The notes under the pieces: model-generated
Told to the model about the DNA's origin: nothing
The model's input: the letters and a program-made list of their open reading frames with translations, nothing else
Database searches by the model: none
DNA from: Henricia sp. BOLD:AAB3569
Taxonomy: Eukaryota; Echinodermata; Asteroidea; Spinulosida; Echinasteridae
Direction: 5' to 3'
Assembly: GCA_037783545.1 (NCBI GenBank)
Contig: JBBELK010000368.1
Coordinates: 1 to 64,000, forward strand
Length of the DNA: 64,000 bases
Part shown: positions 15,378 to 25,900 of the stretch, piece after piece
How the letters are laid out: the number at the start of each line of letters is the position of its first letter
Position numbering within the stretch: position 1 is the stretch's first letter
Made by a program: the position numbers and the translations under genes

Positions 15378-15453
15378 GGCCTCATCGGTACTCGAACCCG
15401 GGACCTCCGACTCACCAGGCAGATGCTCTACCAGCTGAGCTATAGGCACAGTG
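15378..15453 (-). pseudogene. tRNA-like sequence (full length, degenerate)
   Basis: On the minus strand an A box (TAGCTCAGCTGGTAGAGC) and a B box (GGTTCGAGTAC) lie at tRNA spacing, with a partly paired acceptor stem (CCTCA/TGAGG remnants). The anticodon and T stems carry mismatches, so a working tRNA is unlikely. It is the single-copy relative of the tRNA-half array at 17098-18840. Confidence 0.7.
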
Positions 15454-15680
15454 GAATACTCCCTGAGGTTTTCTCTATGAACGAAATTTTTCTCTCGGTG
15501 TTGTATGGGAGCGCAACTGCGCAAAGTAACAAACACAATATCAGAATACAACAAATGTAAAATATAACAGTGTAAATATGAACTTGATATAGTAAAGTCA
15601 TCCTGCACACGAACATTATTCCGTGTTCAGAATGTACTTGGTATGTACTGTAGTTTAAACTAAACTCCTCAAAAAAGTTC

Positions 15681-16129
15681 GGAAACTCAAGTTTGACTGA
15701 CGATTTCTCTCTTATTACCACGTCATTTTCCTTTGAATTTGGTATCATTGGAAAGCCTTGCTATTCCTCTTTACAATGATGTGTCATTTGTTACGATTAA
15801 GCAATTGGGGGATGTGCAGCACAGCTGATTACGGGGGTGGGTGTAAAGTAAAATGTCACAAAATGCATTGCTATTGTCAAAAAGTGCATTGACACATTCC
15901 CATCCCCCAAGCAAAAGGAGAATGCACTGTATGACAATAGCAGTGAATTCTGTGACATTTCACTTTACACCCACCCCTTAGCTGTGCTGCACATCCCTCA
16001 ATTGCTTAATCATAACAACAAAATGACACGTCATTGTAAAGAGGAATAACAGGGTTTTCCAATGATACCAAAGTCAAGGAAAATTACTTGGTAACAAGAG
16101 AGAAATTGTCAGTCGAACTTGAGTTTCCA
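15681..16129. repeat. foldback (long inverted repeat) element
   Basis: About 450 bp whose left arm (starting GGAAACTCAAGTTTGACTGA) is repeated in inverted form up to about 16129. The arms are each close to 200 bp, imperfectly matched, around a short centre near 15900. No coding sequence is present. This is consistent with a non-autonomous foldback DNA element. Confidence 0.85.
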
Positions 16130-16170
16130 AACGTTTCCACACAAGGAAAAGCCACTCTGGGTTAAGTACA

Positions 16171-16330
16171 TGTATAAACTCTCTGCACCGGCGGCCATGA
16201 CAGGGGGCAGTTTTTCATAATTGAATGATGTGACAATAGATTCACAAAATGCCTACTCGACTCATGCATGATGCACGGTGACAATGTGACTGCTCCCTGT
16301 CATGGCCGCCCATGCAAAGGCTTGGTATAT
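16171..16330. mobile_element. small TIR element (copy 1 of 2), GGCCATGACAGG type
   Basis: GCGGCCATGACAGGGGGCAG on the left is matched inverted by CTGCTCCCTGTCATGGCCGC on the right, around an AT-rich core. A second copy lies at 50177-50330 with the same core words. It is non-coding and MITE-like. Confidence 0.75.
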
Positions 16331-16720
16331 ATAAACAAACTGTATCTATACACATTTCAAGATAAATTCATTTATACTTTGTCATTAATGCTGCTTGGAA
16401 ATTTGTTTTCTTCTAAAAATCCTGCTATAATGTGCTCCAAAAAATTATAAAATTCTTGGGGAAATATTTTTTGGTAAATATTATATTTCATGTACATCAA
16501 ATCAATAGGTCGGGACTATACAAGATTTGGTTCAAATCAATCGGCCATGTTTCTATTGTTTCACTGATTTGTATCACTATTAAATTATTTGTGTTTATTT
16601 CACTGTCAAAATTATTGAGTTGGAATTTTAAAAAATGATTCCACTTACCTCCAAAATCTATAATTTGAATTTACTGATTTTACTGCCTAACTCAATTAAT
16701 AACGACAAATCTAATTGGTC
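16331..16720. other. AT-rich stretch downstream of the isolated M1 exon
   Basis: No exon or repeat stands out. On the minus strand an AATAAA lies at 16594-16599, about 240 bases beyond the stop of the terminal exon at 16837-16968. It could serve as that exon's polyadenylation signal. Confidence 0.4.
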
Positions 16721-16726
16721 CATAAA

Positions 16727-16796
16727 ATTTCACATTTTTCTCCTCAACCAATTGCCAACCTTGTTTAATTGTGGTCCATCCAGCTGATGTTGCCAC
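16727..16796 (-). pseudogene. degenerate partial duplicate of the M1 terminal exon
   Basis: On the minus strand the words GGCAACATCAGCTGGATGGA, then ACAAGGTTGGCAATTGGTTGAG, parallel the last half of the neighbouring exon (ANIRWMDQNYNEVAYWLRR) but with a stop and frame damage. It lies about 110 bases downstream of the intact version, so it appears to be a local tandem duplication that decayed. Confidence 0.65.
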
Positions 16797-16836
16797 ATTT
16801 GCAATATAACATGGATTCTGATTGGACAGTATGACT

Positions 16837-16968
16837 TTACACATTCCGCCTTAGCCAATAAGCAACCTCGTTATAGTTTTGGTCCATCCATCTAATGTTG
16901 GCACTGATGACTGCCAGTGAACGGGATCCTGTTCCTTGGTCAGGGTGGGTTGCTATGAAGTTTTTGAG
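16837..16968 (-). CDS. isolated C-terminal exon of an M1 aminopeptidase (alternative last exon or relic)
   Basis: A 132-base open stretch of 44 codons including TAA, preceded by a pyrimidine-rich acceptor ending TTGTCTTCAAG in phase 0. It encodes LKNFIATHPDQGTGSRS... then ANIRWMDQNYNEVAYWL, clearly homologous to the last exons at 32971-33114 and 19924-20067 (HPDQGTG and NIRWM conserved), but about four residues shorter in the middle. The phase matches the donor of the exon at 20534-20615, so it could replace the 19924-20067 exon. No other exons of a third gene copy are visible between here and 19900. Confidence 0.6.
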   Translation of the reverse strand, partial: LKNFIATHPDQGTGSRSLAVISANIRWMDQNYNEVAYWLRRNV

Positions 16969-17097
16969 CTTGAAGACAAAAATCGGAAAAAATGTTAACG
17001 ATTTGTATGAAGGATTATATTACAATTTTGCTTTGGTATATAAATAGTGTTTTCAATTTGTATATGGCTTGTAGTCAGTAAGATGTATTTCAATGGA

Positions 17098-18840
17098 TAT
17101 TATCGAGATTTGAACCCGAGACCTCTGATACAGCGGGCAGATGCTCTACCAGCTGAGCTATGAGGCACAGTGGTATACTCCTTCAGACCTCTGACACACC
17201 AGGCAGATGCTTTACCAGCTGAGCTATGAGGCACAGTGGTATACTCCTTCAGACCTCTGACACACCAGGCAGATGCTTTACCAGCTGAGCTATGAGGAAC
17301 AGTGGTCTACTCCTTCAGGTTTTCCCAAAGACCTCTGACACACCAGGCAGATTGGTTATACTCCTTCAGGTTTCCCCAAGACATCTGACACACCGGGCAG
17401 ATGCTCTACCAGCTGAGCTATGAGGCACAGTGGTATACTCCCTCAGGTTTCCCAAAGACCTCTGACACACCGGGCAGATGCTCTACCAGCTGAGCTATGA
17501 GGCACAGTGGTATACTCCCTCAGGTTTCCCCAAGACATCTGACACACCGGGCAGATGCTCTACCAGCTGAGCTATGAGGCACAGTGGTATACTCCCTCAG
17601 GTTTTCCCCAAGACCTCTGACACACCGGGCAGATGCTCTACCAGCTGAGCTATGAGGCACAGTGGTATACTCCTTCAGGTTTTCCCCAAGACCTCTGACA
17701 CACCGGGCAGATGCTCTACCAGCTGAGCTATGAGGCACAGTGGTATACTCCTTCAGGTTTTCCCCAAGACCTCTGACACACCGGGCAGATGCTGTACCAG
17801 CTGAGCTATGAGGCACAGTGGTATACTCCCTCAGGTTTCCCCCAAGACCTCTGACACACCGGGCAGATGCTCTACCAGCTGAGCTATGAGGCACAGTGGT
17901 ATACTCCCTCAGGTTTCCCCAAGACATCTGACACACCGGGCAGATGCTCTACCAGCTGAGCTATGAGGCACAGTGGTATACTCCCTCAGGTTTTCCCCAA
18001 GACCTCTGACACACCGGGCAGATGCTCTACCAGCTGAGCTATGAGGCACAGTGGTATACTCCTTCAGGTTTTCCCCAAGACCTCTGACACACCGGGCAGA
18101 TGCTCTACCAGCTGAGCTATGAGGCACAGTGGTATACTCCTTCAGGTTTTCCCCAAGACCTCTGACACACCGGGCAGATGCTGTACCAGCTGAGCTATGA
18201 GGCACAGTGGTATATTCCCTCAGGTTTCCCCCAAGACCTCTGACACACCGGGCAGATGCTCTACCAGCTGAGCTATGAGGCACAGTGGTATACTCCTTCA
18301 GGTTTCCCCCCAAGACCTCTGACACACCGGGCAGATGCTCTACCAGCTGAGCTATGAGGCACAGTGGTATACTCCTTCAGGTTTTCCCCAAGACCTCTGA
18401 CACACCGGGCAGATGCTCTACCAGCTGAGCTATGAGGCACAGTGGTATACTCCTTCAGGTTTTCCCAAGACCTCTGACACACCGGGCAGATGCTCTACCA
18501 GCTGAGCTATGAGGCACAGTGGTATACTCCCTCAGGATTTCCCCAAGACCTCTGACACACCGGGCAGATGCTCTACCAGCTGAGCTATGAGGCACAGTGG
18601 TATACTCCCTCAGGATTTCCCCAAGACCTCTGACACACCGGGCAGATGCTCTACCAGCTGAGCTATGAGGCACAGTGGTATACTCCTTCAGGTTTTCCCC
18701 AAGACCTCTGACACACCGGGCAGATGCTCTACCAGCTGAGCTATGAGGCACAGTGGTATACTCCTTCAGGTTTTCCCCAAGACCTCTGACACACCGGGCA
18801 GATGCTCTACCAGCTGAGCTATGAGGCACAGTGGTATACG
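17098..18840 (-). repeat. 78 bp tandem array of truncated tRNA-like units
   Basis: About 22 units. On the minus strand each unit carries the acceptor 5' strand, A box (CATAGCTCAGCTGGTAGAGC) and anticodon arm, then breaks off into GGTCTTGGGG and a short linker before the next unit. The T arm and B box are missing. Only the leftmost unit (17098-17172) keeps a B-box-like GGGTTCAAATC. Most units are 78 bp; those at 17170-17390 are shorter and more diverged. 78 is a multiple of 3, so spurious open frames run through the array. Confidence 0.93.
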
Positions 18841-18859
18841 TCCTTGAGTTTACCTTACT

Positions 18860-19033
18860 AAAAACTATATTTTTGTCTTGGTGTTGCATGGATGCGTATT
18901 CCTGAGCAAATTAATGAACACAAATTTGGTATGTACCTCGGGGACCCAGACAGGATTAAAACCTGGGCCACAGAGGTTAAAGGCAAGATAAGTACCACTA
19001 CGCCAACCAGGGTAGTGTTTTATACAACTCTAC
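18860..19033. other. spacer between the tRNA-like array and the TIR element
   Basis: Contains a B-box-like remnant reading GGACCCAGACAGGATTAAAA near 18940. Otherwise no recognisable feature. Confidence 0.35.
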
Positions 19034-19703
19034 AATTCGTCGGTCGCACCACGAAGTGGCGTATCCCAGAACGCAGTAGTAAAACTTTGTTTTGAGAAAA
19101 TCGCTTTTGAAGTTGGTCACTTTTTAAAACTCCAACTTCGCCGGTTATTCTATGAAAAGCCGTTAGTCTTTTTAGGTGATACTTTTTAGTACGAGTTAAA
19201 TGACGTAAAAATATACTTTTTTGTTGTATTGATTGTCTAATTAAAGAACACTTTAGCTTAAAACTTATTCTTCACTTCGTGAAAAAGAAAAATGCCGACC
19301 ATGCGTGATTTGCCACAGAATTCGCCCCCTGTCTGTATTTCTCTGCGCGCGTAATATTTACAACGTCGCCCTAGCGCGTGGCATTTTCACGAAGTGGCGT
19401 ATTGCGATACGCCACTTCGTAAAAAAGCAATTCATGCACATACCATCTTTTTCAATGAGTGGCGTATCACGACACGAAGTGGCGTATCACGTTACGCCAC
19501 TTCGTGAAAAAGTAATTTTGCAAACCCATTAGTTACGTGGTTTAAGGCAACTTCTGTAATTAAACAAATACAAATTGTCAAGTCTCGTAACCTTGCATAA
19601 ATGTTAAGGACACCAAATAAAGTCAAATTATACCCAAAACAGAAATTGCAAAAAAAATGTTTTTTTTCACGGATACGCCACTTCGTGGTGCGACCGACGA
19701 ATT
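19034..19703. mobile_element. 670 bp TIR element rich in CACGAAGTGGCGTA motifs
   Basis: The left end starts AATTCGTCGGTCGCACCACG and the right end is its inverted match (CGTGGTGCGACCGACGAATT), a TIR of about 33 bp. The interior holds several direct and inverted copies of CACGAAGTGGCGTA. No transposase is encoded. It is a non-autonomous DNA element. Confidence 0.85.
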
Positions 19704-19923
19704 AATCTTATCCTCCCAAAATCAATCAATCTTAAATTTAAAATTAATCTTATCCTCCGTTTCATAAAGAAAGTCAAGATTGACATCAAACTTAAATTTA
19801 CTCTGAATCAATCTTAATTTAACATTTGATCCGGATCAATTGTAAGAGCCAAAGAATTAATCTTAACTTTTGCTGGGAAAATATAACAATTTCCCCATAT
19901 TTTGACAAAGTTAATGATAGGTC

Positions 19924-22900
19924 TTACCCAAAATTATCCAGCCACTCTTCGACTTTGTCATAATTCTGTTGCATCCAGCGAATGTTAGCGTTGATTTCGG
20001 CAACAGCCTGGGTGAATGCCTGAGCTCCTGTGCCTTGGTCCGGGTGCGCTGCCATAAACTGTTTCACCTAGTTGGAAATGAAGTTACACCGAGTCAAAAT
20101 CGGTGTAGACAGGAAAAGAAACAGCGACAGCGACAAAGAAAAACATTCCAAGCAACAAAAGAAACGCAACAATTTCTCCACATTTTGACTGAAAATAAAA
20201 CTGCAGTCAATCTGAGAGTGGGAATCTTAAAGCACACAGAGAGCTTCATGCAGTCATGCGTAACGAAGCAAAATATGTAAATTTTTCTCAGTTTAATTAT
20301 CTATTTTAAACTTGTGTCTGAGGAAAATTCGCATTTCTTTCGTTGTTTGGTATGCCGAAAAACAGAAACAGTAAAAGTGACGGACGGGGAAAAAAAAAGA
20401 AGACAAATAAACACAAAAAACAATAAAATAAATACCAAAAAACCAATAAACAAAATATGCATTTAAAACTAAACAACAAAACAACCCAAAAAATAACAAA
20501 ATCGAAACACACGCAAAACAACCCAAATTTTACCTCTTGTAATTTTTCTGGCGTGTTGAAGCGTCTCAATAATCCTAAAACAAGACTATCCAAGAGGAAC
20601 ACCGTATTTCCATATCTGCATATAAAGATAATGCATATAAAGACAAAATAAAATGGAGTAAACTCGGTGAACAGAAAAACTGTTAAGCCGGTTCATACTT
20701 GATGCAAAAGCGAATTTGACGTAACAGCTAAGTTTTCGTACCGTAAATTTGCAGAAAGTTGAGCTAGTTTCAGTTTGTGCAAATTTTCGCCGTGAAATTT
20801 TGACGTCAGATTTACGTCAGATTTGTAATTGCTTTCGTGTGAAGTATAAACCGGGCTTTAAGAACGTGCTTTTAACCAAAATTTGTAAAAAAGTGACACA
20901 CAAAAATGCACACAAATGTACACAAATTTACAGATCTCTTTGAAATAAATTGTCTGTCAAACTAAACTTCGACGACTTACGTTTTTCTGAAGAAAGCCCA
21001 GTGGTCTTGGAAGAATTTCCAGGCCAGCTCTGTGCCGACAGGATTGGACGCAATAGCCACAACCACAGTTTGTCCATCTTGCTCAAAAACCAGCGATGTA
21101 TTGAGAACGGCGTTCAGATATCTGGAAATTCAAATTTATTTCAAAGCGAAATAACAATTCTTTTATACTTGACTTGAGACTCGAAGGCAGTCTGACTTGA
21201 CTTGGGACTCGAAGGCAGTCTGACTTGACTTGGGACTCGAAGGCAGTCTGACTTGACTTGAGACTCAAAGGCAGTCTGACTTGACTTGAGACTCGAAGGC
21301 AGTCTGACTTGACTTGGGACTCGAAGGCAGTCTGACTTGACTTGAGACTCAAAGGCAGTCTGACTTGACTTGAGACTCAAAGGCAGTCTGACTTGACTTG
21401 GGGCTCAAAGGCAGTTTGACTTGACTTGGGACTCAAGGGCAGTCTGACTTGACTTGTGACTCGAAGGCAGTTTGATTTGAAGTGGAACTCATCGAAAGTA
21501 CATTGACTTGATTCGAGACTCGAAGGCAGTTTGACTTGACTTGGGACTCGAAGGCAGTTTGACTTGACTTGAGACTGGAAGGCAGTTTGACTTGAAGTTT
21601 AACTTATCGAAAGTACATTGACTTGATTCGAGACTCGACTGGGGATTTGAAAGCAGTTTGACTTGACTTGACTTGGGACTCAAAGGCAGTTTGACTTGAC
21701 TTGGGACTCGGACATTATTACATGTATTTGTCTCACCTGCTAAGTATGCTAACATCCTGACTGCATGCCATAGCAGATTGTAGGTTAGATTTCAGCGTGC
21801 TGCCGGTGTAGTTATTATTGGTGTAGATATTGAACGCAAACAGCCACTCTTCCAACCCTCCTTCCGCGATACCGGTGCAAAACACAATGTACTGCAAGTC
21901 CGCGGCCACCCTAGACCAACACACAGAAGAAAAAAAACCATGCACGTGATATGCAGTATTATGGTTTTTTGACGATATCCTTGAAAATATACGGTTTTGA
22001 GTGCGAAATTTCAGAATTGTAATGAGAAAAATATGACACATGATATGGTATCAAAATCTAACACCCATGGGGAAAAACGGGGGTGCTAAAAAATGTGATC
22101 TGGACACGCTCCTTTAAGAGATTTGGAAATGTTACGAAGATGGGGAAATAATAAGCGTAGTTTGCTTACGTGTTCTGTTCCATATCGCCCATCCAACTGG
22201 AGTAACGATTTTCAGCTTCCATCGTGCAGTTACTCGATTCGTAACTACAAGCCATAGTGATGGCACGGGCACGACTTAATCTATGATAAACAAAAGGACA
22301 AACTGAAATGACGCCAGTCCATCACAGGTTTACCCCCAGCAGTTGGTTGGTTTTTCCCCGAACAAGTTGTTAGTTTCCATGGCATGGAGTGACAAGGAGT
22401 ATTGCTACTCCCCCTGGATGGGATGCCAGTCCATCACAGGTTTACCCCTAGCAGTTAGTTGGGTTTCCCCAACAGGTTGTTAGTTTCCATGGCATGGAGT
22501 GACTAGGAGCATTGCTGCTCCCCCTGGATGGGATGCCAGTCCTTCACAGGTTTAACCCAAGCAGTTAGTTTGGTTTCCCCAACAGGCTGTTAGTTTCCAT
22601 GGCATGGAGTGACTAGGAGCATTGCTACTCCCCCTGGATGGGATGCTAGTCCTTCACAGGTTTAACCCAAGCAGTTAGTTGGGTTTCCCCAACAGGTTGT
22701 TAGTTTCCATGGCATGGAGTGACTAGGAGCATTGCTACTCCCCCTGGATGGGATGCTAGTCCTTCACATGTTTAACCCAAGCAGTTAGTTGGGTTTCCCC
22801 AACAGGTTGTTAGTTTCCATGGCATGGAGTGACTAGGAGCATTGCTACTCCCCCTGGATGGGATGCCAGTCCTTCACAGGTTTACCCCAAGCATATAGTT

Positions 22901-25900
22901 GGGTTTCCCCAACAGGTTGTTAGTTTCCATGGCATGGAGTGACTAGGAGCATTGCTACTCCCCCTGGATTGGATGTCAGTCCATCACAGGTTTACCCCCA
23001 GCAGTTAGTTGGGTTTCCCCAACAGGTTGTTAGTTTCTATGGCATGGAGTGACTAGGAGCATTGCTACTCCCCCTGGATTGGATGTCAGTCCATCACAGG
23101 TTTACCCCATCAGTTAGTTGGGTTTTGCAAGCATTAATTTCTGGTATCCATTCATACACCTGGGTGGAGAGAGACAATGTGGAGTAAAGTGTCTTGTCTA
23201 GGTACACAACTTAAAGATAGTATACACGATTGATAAACTGTTACAAATAGTTTTAAACCCCGTGTGATTGAAGATATTTATGATAAAAACCAACCTGAGC
23301 AAAAACCAGCTCCGTACTTCGTCTAACTTTTGAGAAAACAGTCAAAAAAGGGTTTACAGTCATTTCGCCCCAAAACCACTTCGCCCTGAACCACGGCCTG
23401 TGCACGAAGTGTTTTGGGGCAAAGTGGTCCAGGGTGAAATTATTTTGGGGCGAAATGAATTTACGTCTCGCGAGACGAAAAATAATTGTTTTGCTCATTT
23501 CTCAAAGACTATAGCACTTCAGACAAAACTATTTCAGGGGAAGTTTTCTGCCGTCATCATGTTTATATTGTGTAAGTTATGTGTAAATCTGTGAACATTT
23601 CTGATTCTTCGAGATACTGCCTTTAATGTACTTACTTTTGGAGGTGGCTACCGACATTATCCCATCCAACATAGTCGTACATAGGTTGAATCTGCATCCT
23701 CATGTATGACTGAATGGCATAACAATTAGAAAAGTATTAGTAAAAAAATCAATCATTCTGGTACAATCATCTACTCTGCAAAATGTTAAAAAGAGGGAAA
23801 AATCAAAATAAAAACTACCGCTGGAAGAATTTTGTAGGGTACCTTGGCCGAGTGGTTGAGGTCATTGAAAACTTGGGGTTGCGGGTTCGATACCTGGGCA
23901 TGGTACCTGTGCCCTTGAGCAAGGCATCTAACCACAATTGCTCCATCCTTCATAAGGGATGTAAAGCCGTTGGTCCAGTGTGTTGAGTAACGCACTTAAA
24001 AGATCCCAGAGGCACTCTTTCGAGTAAAAGGGGATTTCCCGGTGTCTCTGGCTGTCGGCTGCCAATGGCACCACCCACCTATGTATCTCAAAGTTGAGGT
24101 GGAAGATATTTGTTTTAAGCTTCTGTAAACTCATAATAATGTACAACGTATGTGAACATGCTCATATGAAATGTGCGCTATAAAAATGTAATAATCATCA
24201 ATCATCATCGCATCAGATTTTGATGGACTTGACATGTCAGAAGTTGATTTTTAGACTTGCGTCGGGGAAATTTAATGTTAAGTAAGGTTGTTTTTGCCCT
24301 TACCCGACATAATTATTAACACTGTATACTCAGTGCTTTCCCGAGACACTATGAAAAACTTCATAGCGTGCTCGGGTGGGACTCGAACCCACGACCTCCT
24401 GCATACAAGGCAGACGTCTTAAAGGAGTGTGACCAGATCACTTTTTTTTACCCATAACTCCCCGGGACCTACCTTATGGGTCATGAGATTTTTATATCAT
24501 AACATCCGTTATATTTTTCTGATTACGAAACTGAAACTCCCGCGCTTCTAGGCCGCATATTTCCGAGGATATCGTCGAAAATCCACCGATTATTTGCAAA
24601 ACTAATTTTCCAGTATCAACGTTTATCCACTGAAAGCCGACTCGATAGTTTTGTTCAATTTTTTACTGGAAATTGCGAATGTTTTCGGGTTTTTGGGACA
24701 TGGGAGGTGTGTATGGGAGTTACTTGATAATATTGGTAAGTTACATCGAAAACTATTTTCCAGAAACTCTGGTCATGCTCCTTTAACCACTCGACCATCG
24801 AGCTAGCCGGTGTTGAATGGCCGGTTCGAATCATTTCGCAACGGGGATTGCTTTTAGTCAGAAGTTGACATGGACGCCACAAGAATGTTTTATTTATTTT
24901 CATCTTCTAAACGAACAGACAGCAAAACTCATCCCACCTTAAACGTCACATTAGCAGGCGTGAGACCCAAATTATTGTTGATGTATCCTAAGACCCTATT
25001 GACGGTATACCACGGGACGTAATCGCGTTCTTGGGTCAGATACGCAGTCAGGTCTAAAGCGACGGCTTGTCCTAGCTCGCCAGCTCGGGCCAAGTTGAAA
25101 GCATCGCTGATCAGTGCAGAACGACTGGTGGTCGAAATCACCTTGGATACAATTTAAATGCTACATGTAAATTACTTATACCGACAAAGGCCCCTCTTGT
25201 TGGGATTTATTTGCATGCGTAGAGGTCATTTGTATATTAATAAGGACATTTGCATATTAATAATGACATTTGCATATTAATAATTCATTTGCATATTAAT
25301 AAGTACATTTGCATATCAACATGGATCATTTGCATATCAACATGGATCATTTGCATATTAATATGTACATTTGCATATTAACATGGATAATTTGCATATT
25401 AATATGGATTATTTGCATATTAATATGGATTATTTGCATAAATACATAATAAACAGCAGCACAGGTGTGTCAATTACCGTGTGGTTGGTCCTGAGTTGTG
25501 TAGACAGTAATTTCCAGTTGGTTTCATCATAATTGACGCGATAAAAGCCCCTCTCATTTACGTTGACTAGCAACCAATCATTATTGCTGCCGATATCCTC
25601 GAGTTCCACTAGAATAAAGAAGAAAAAAATATGAAAAAGGCCATTTGCAGGCGATTTAGTCATGTTAGGGTCGTCAACATTTTTATGGTTCTACAAAGCA
25701 TAGGAAGGGGGAAAGGGGACGGGGAGTCGAGGGCCGTGTAGGACTTTATATGCACTGTAAAATGTTGACATTTCATGGTAGTGACAAAAATGTTGATAAG
25801 TAGTATTTCAGGGTGAGGGAGGGGGTCTTGAAAAATACTATGCTCTGTAGAACTGTAAAAATGTTGACATCTTTGGTAGGCCCATTATGTGTATGGCACA

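Noticed and set aside
17098-18840. CRISPR-like or functional tRNA cluster
   Set aside because: Units lack the T arm and B box, and adjacent units have no variable spacers.
17520-18889. Long minus-strand open frames repeating a 26-residue HSSAGRASARCVRGLG pattern
   Set aside because: They are frame-preserved readings of the 78 bp (3 x 26) tRNA-like array, with no splice context or codon constraint.
21083-21755. Several open frames with [14 protein letters not shown] repeats
   Set aside because: Products of the 28 bp minisatellite in an M1 intron.
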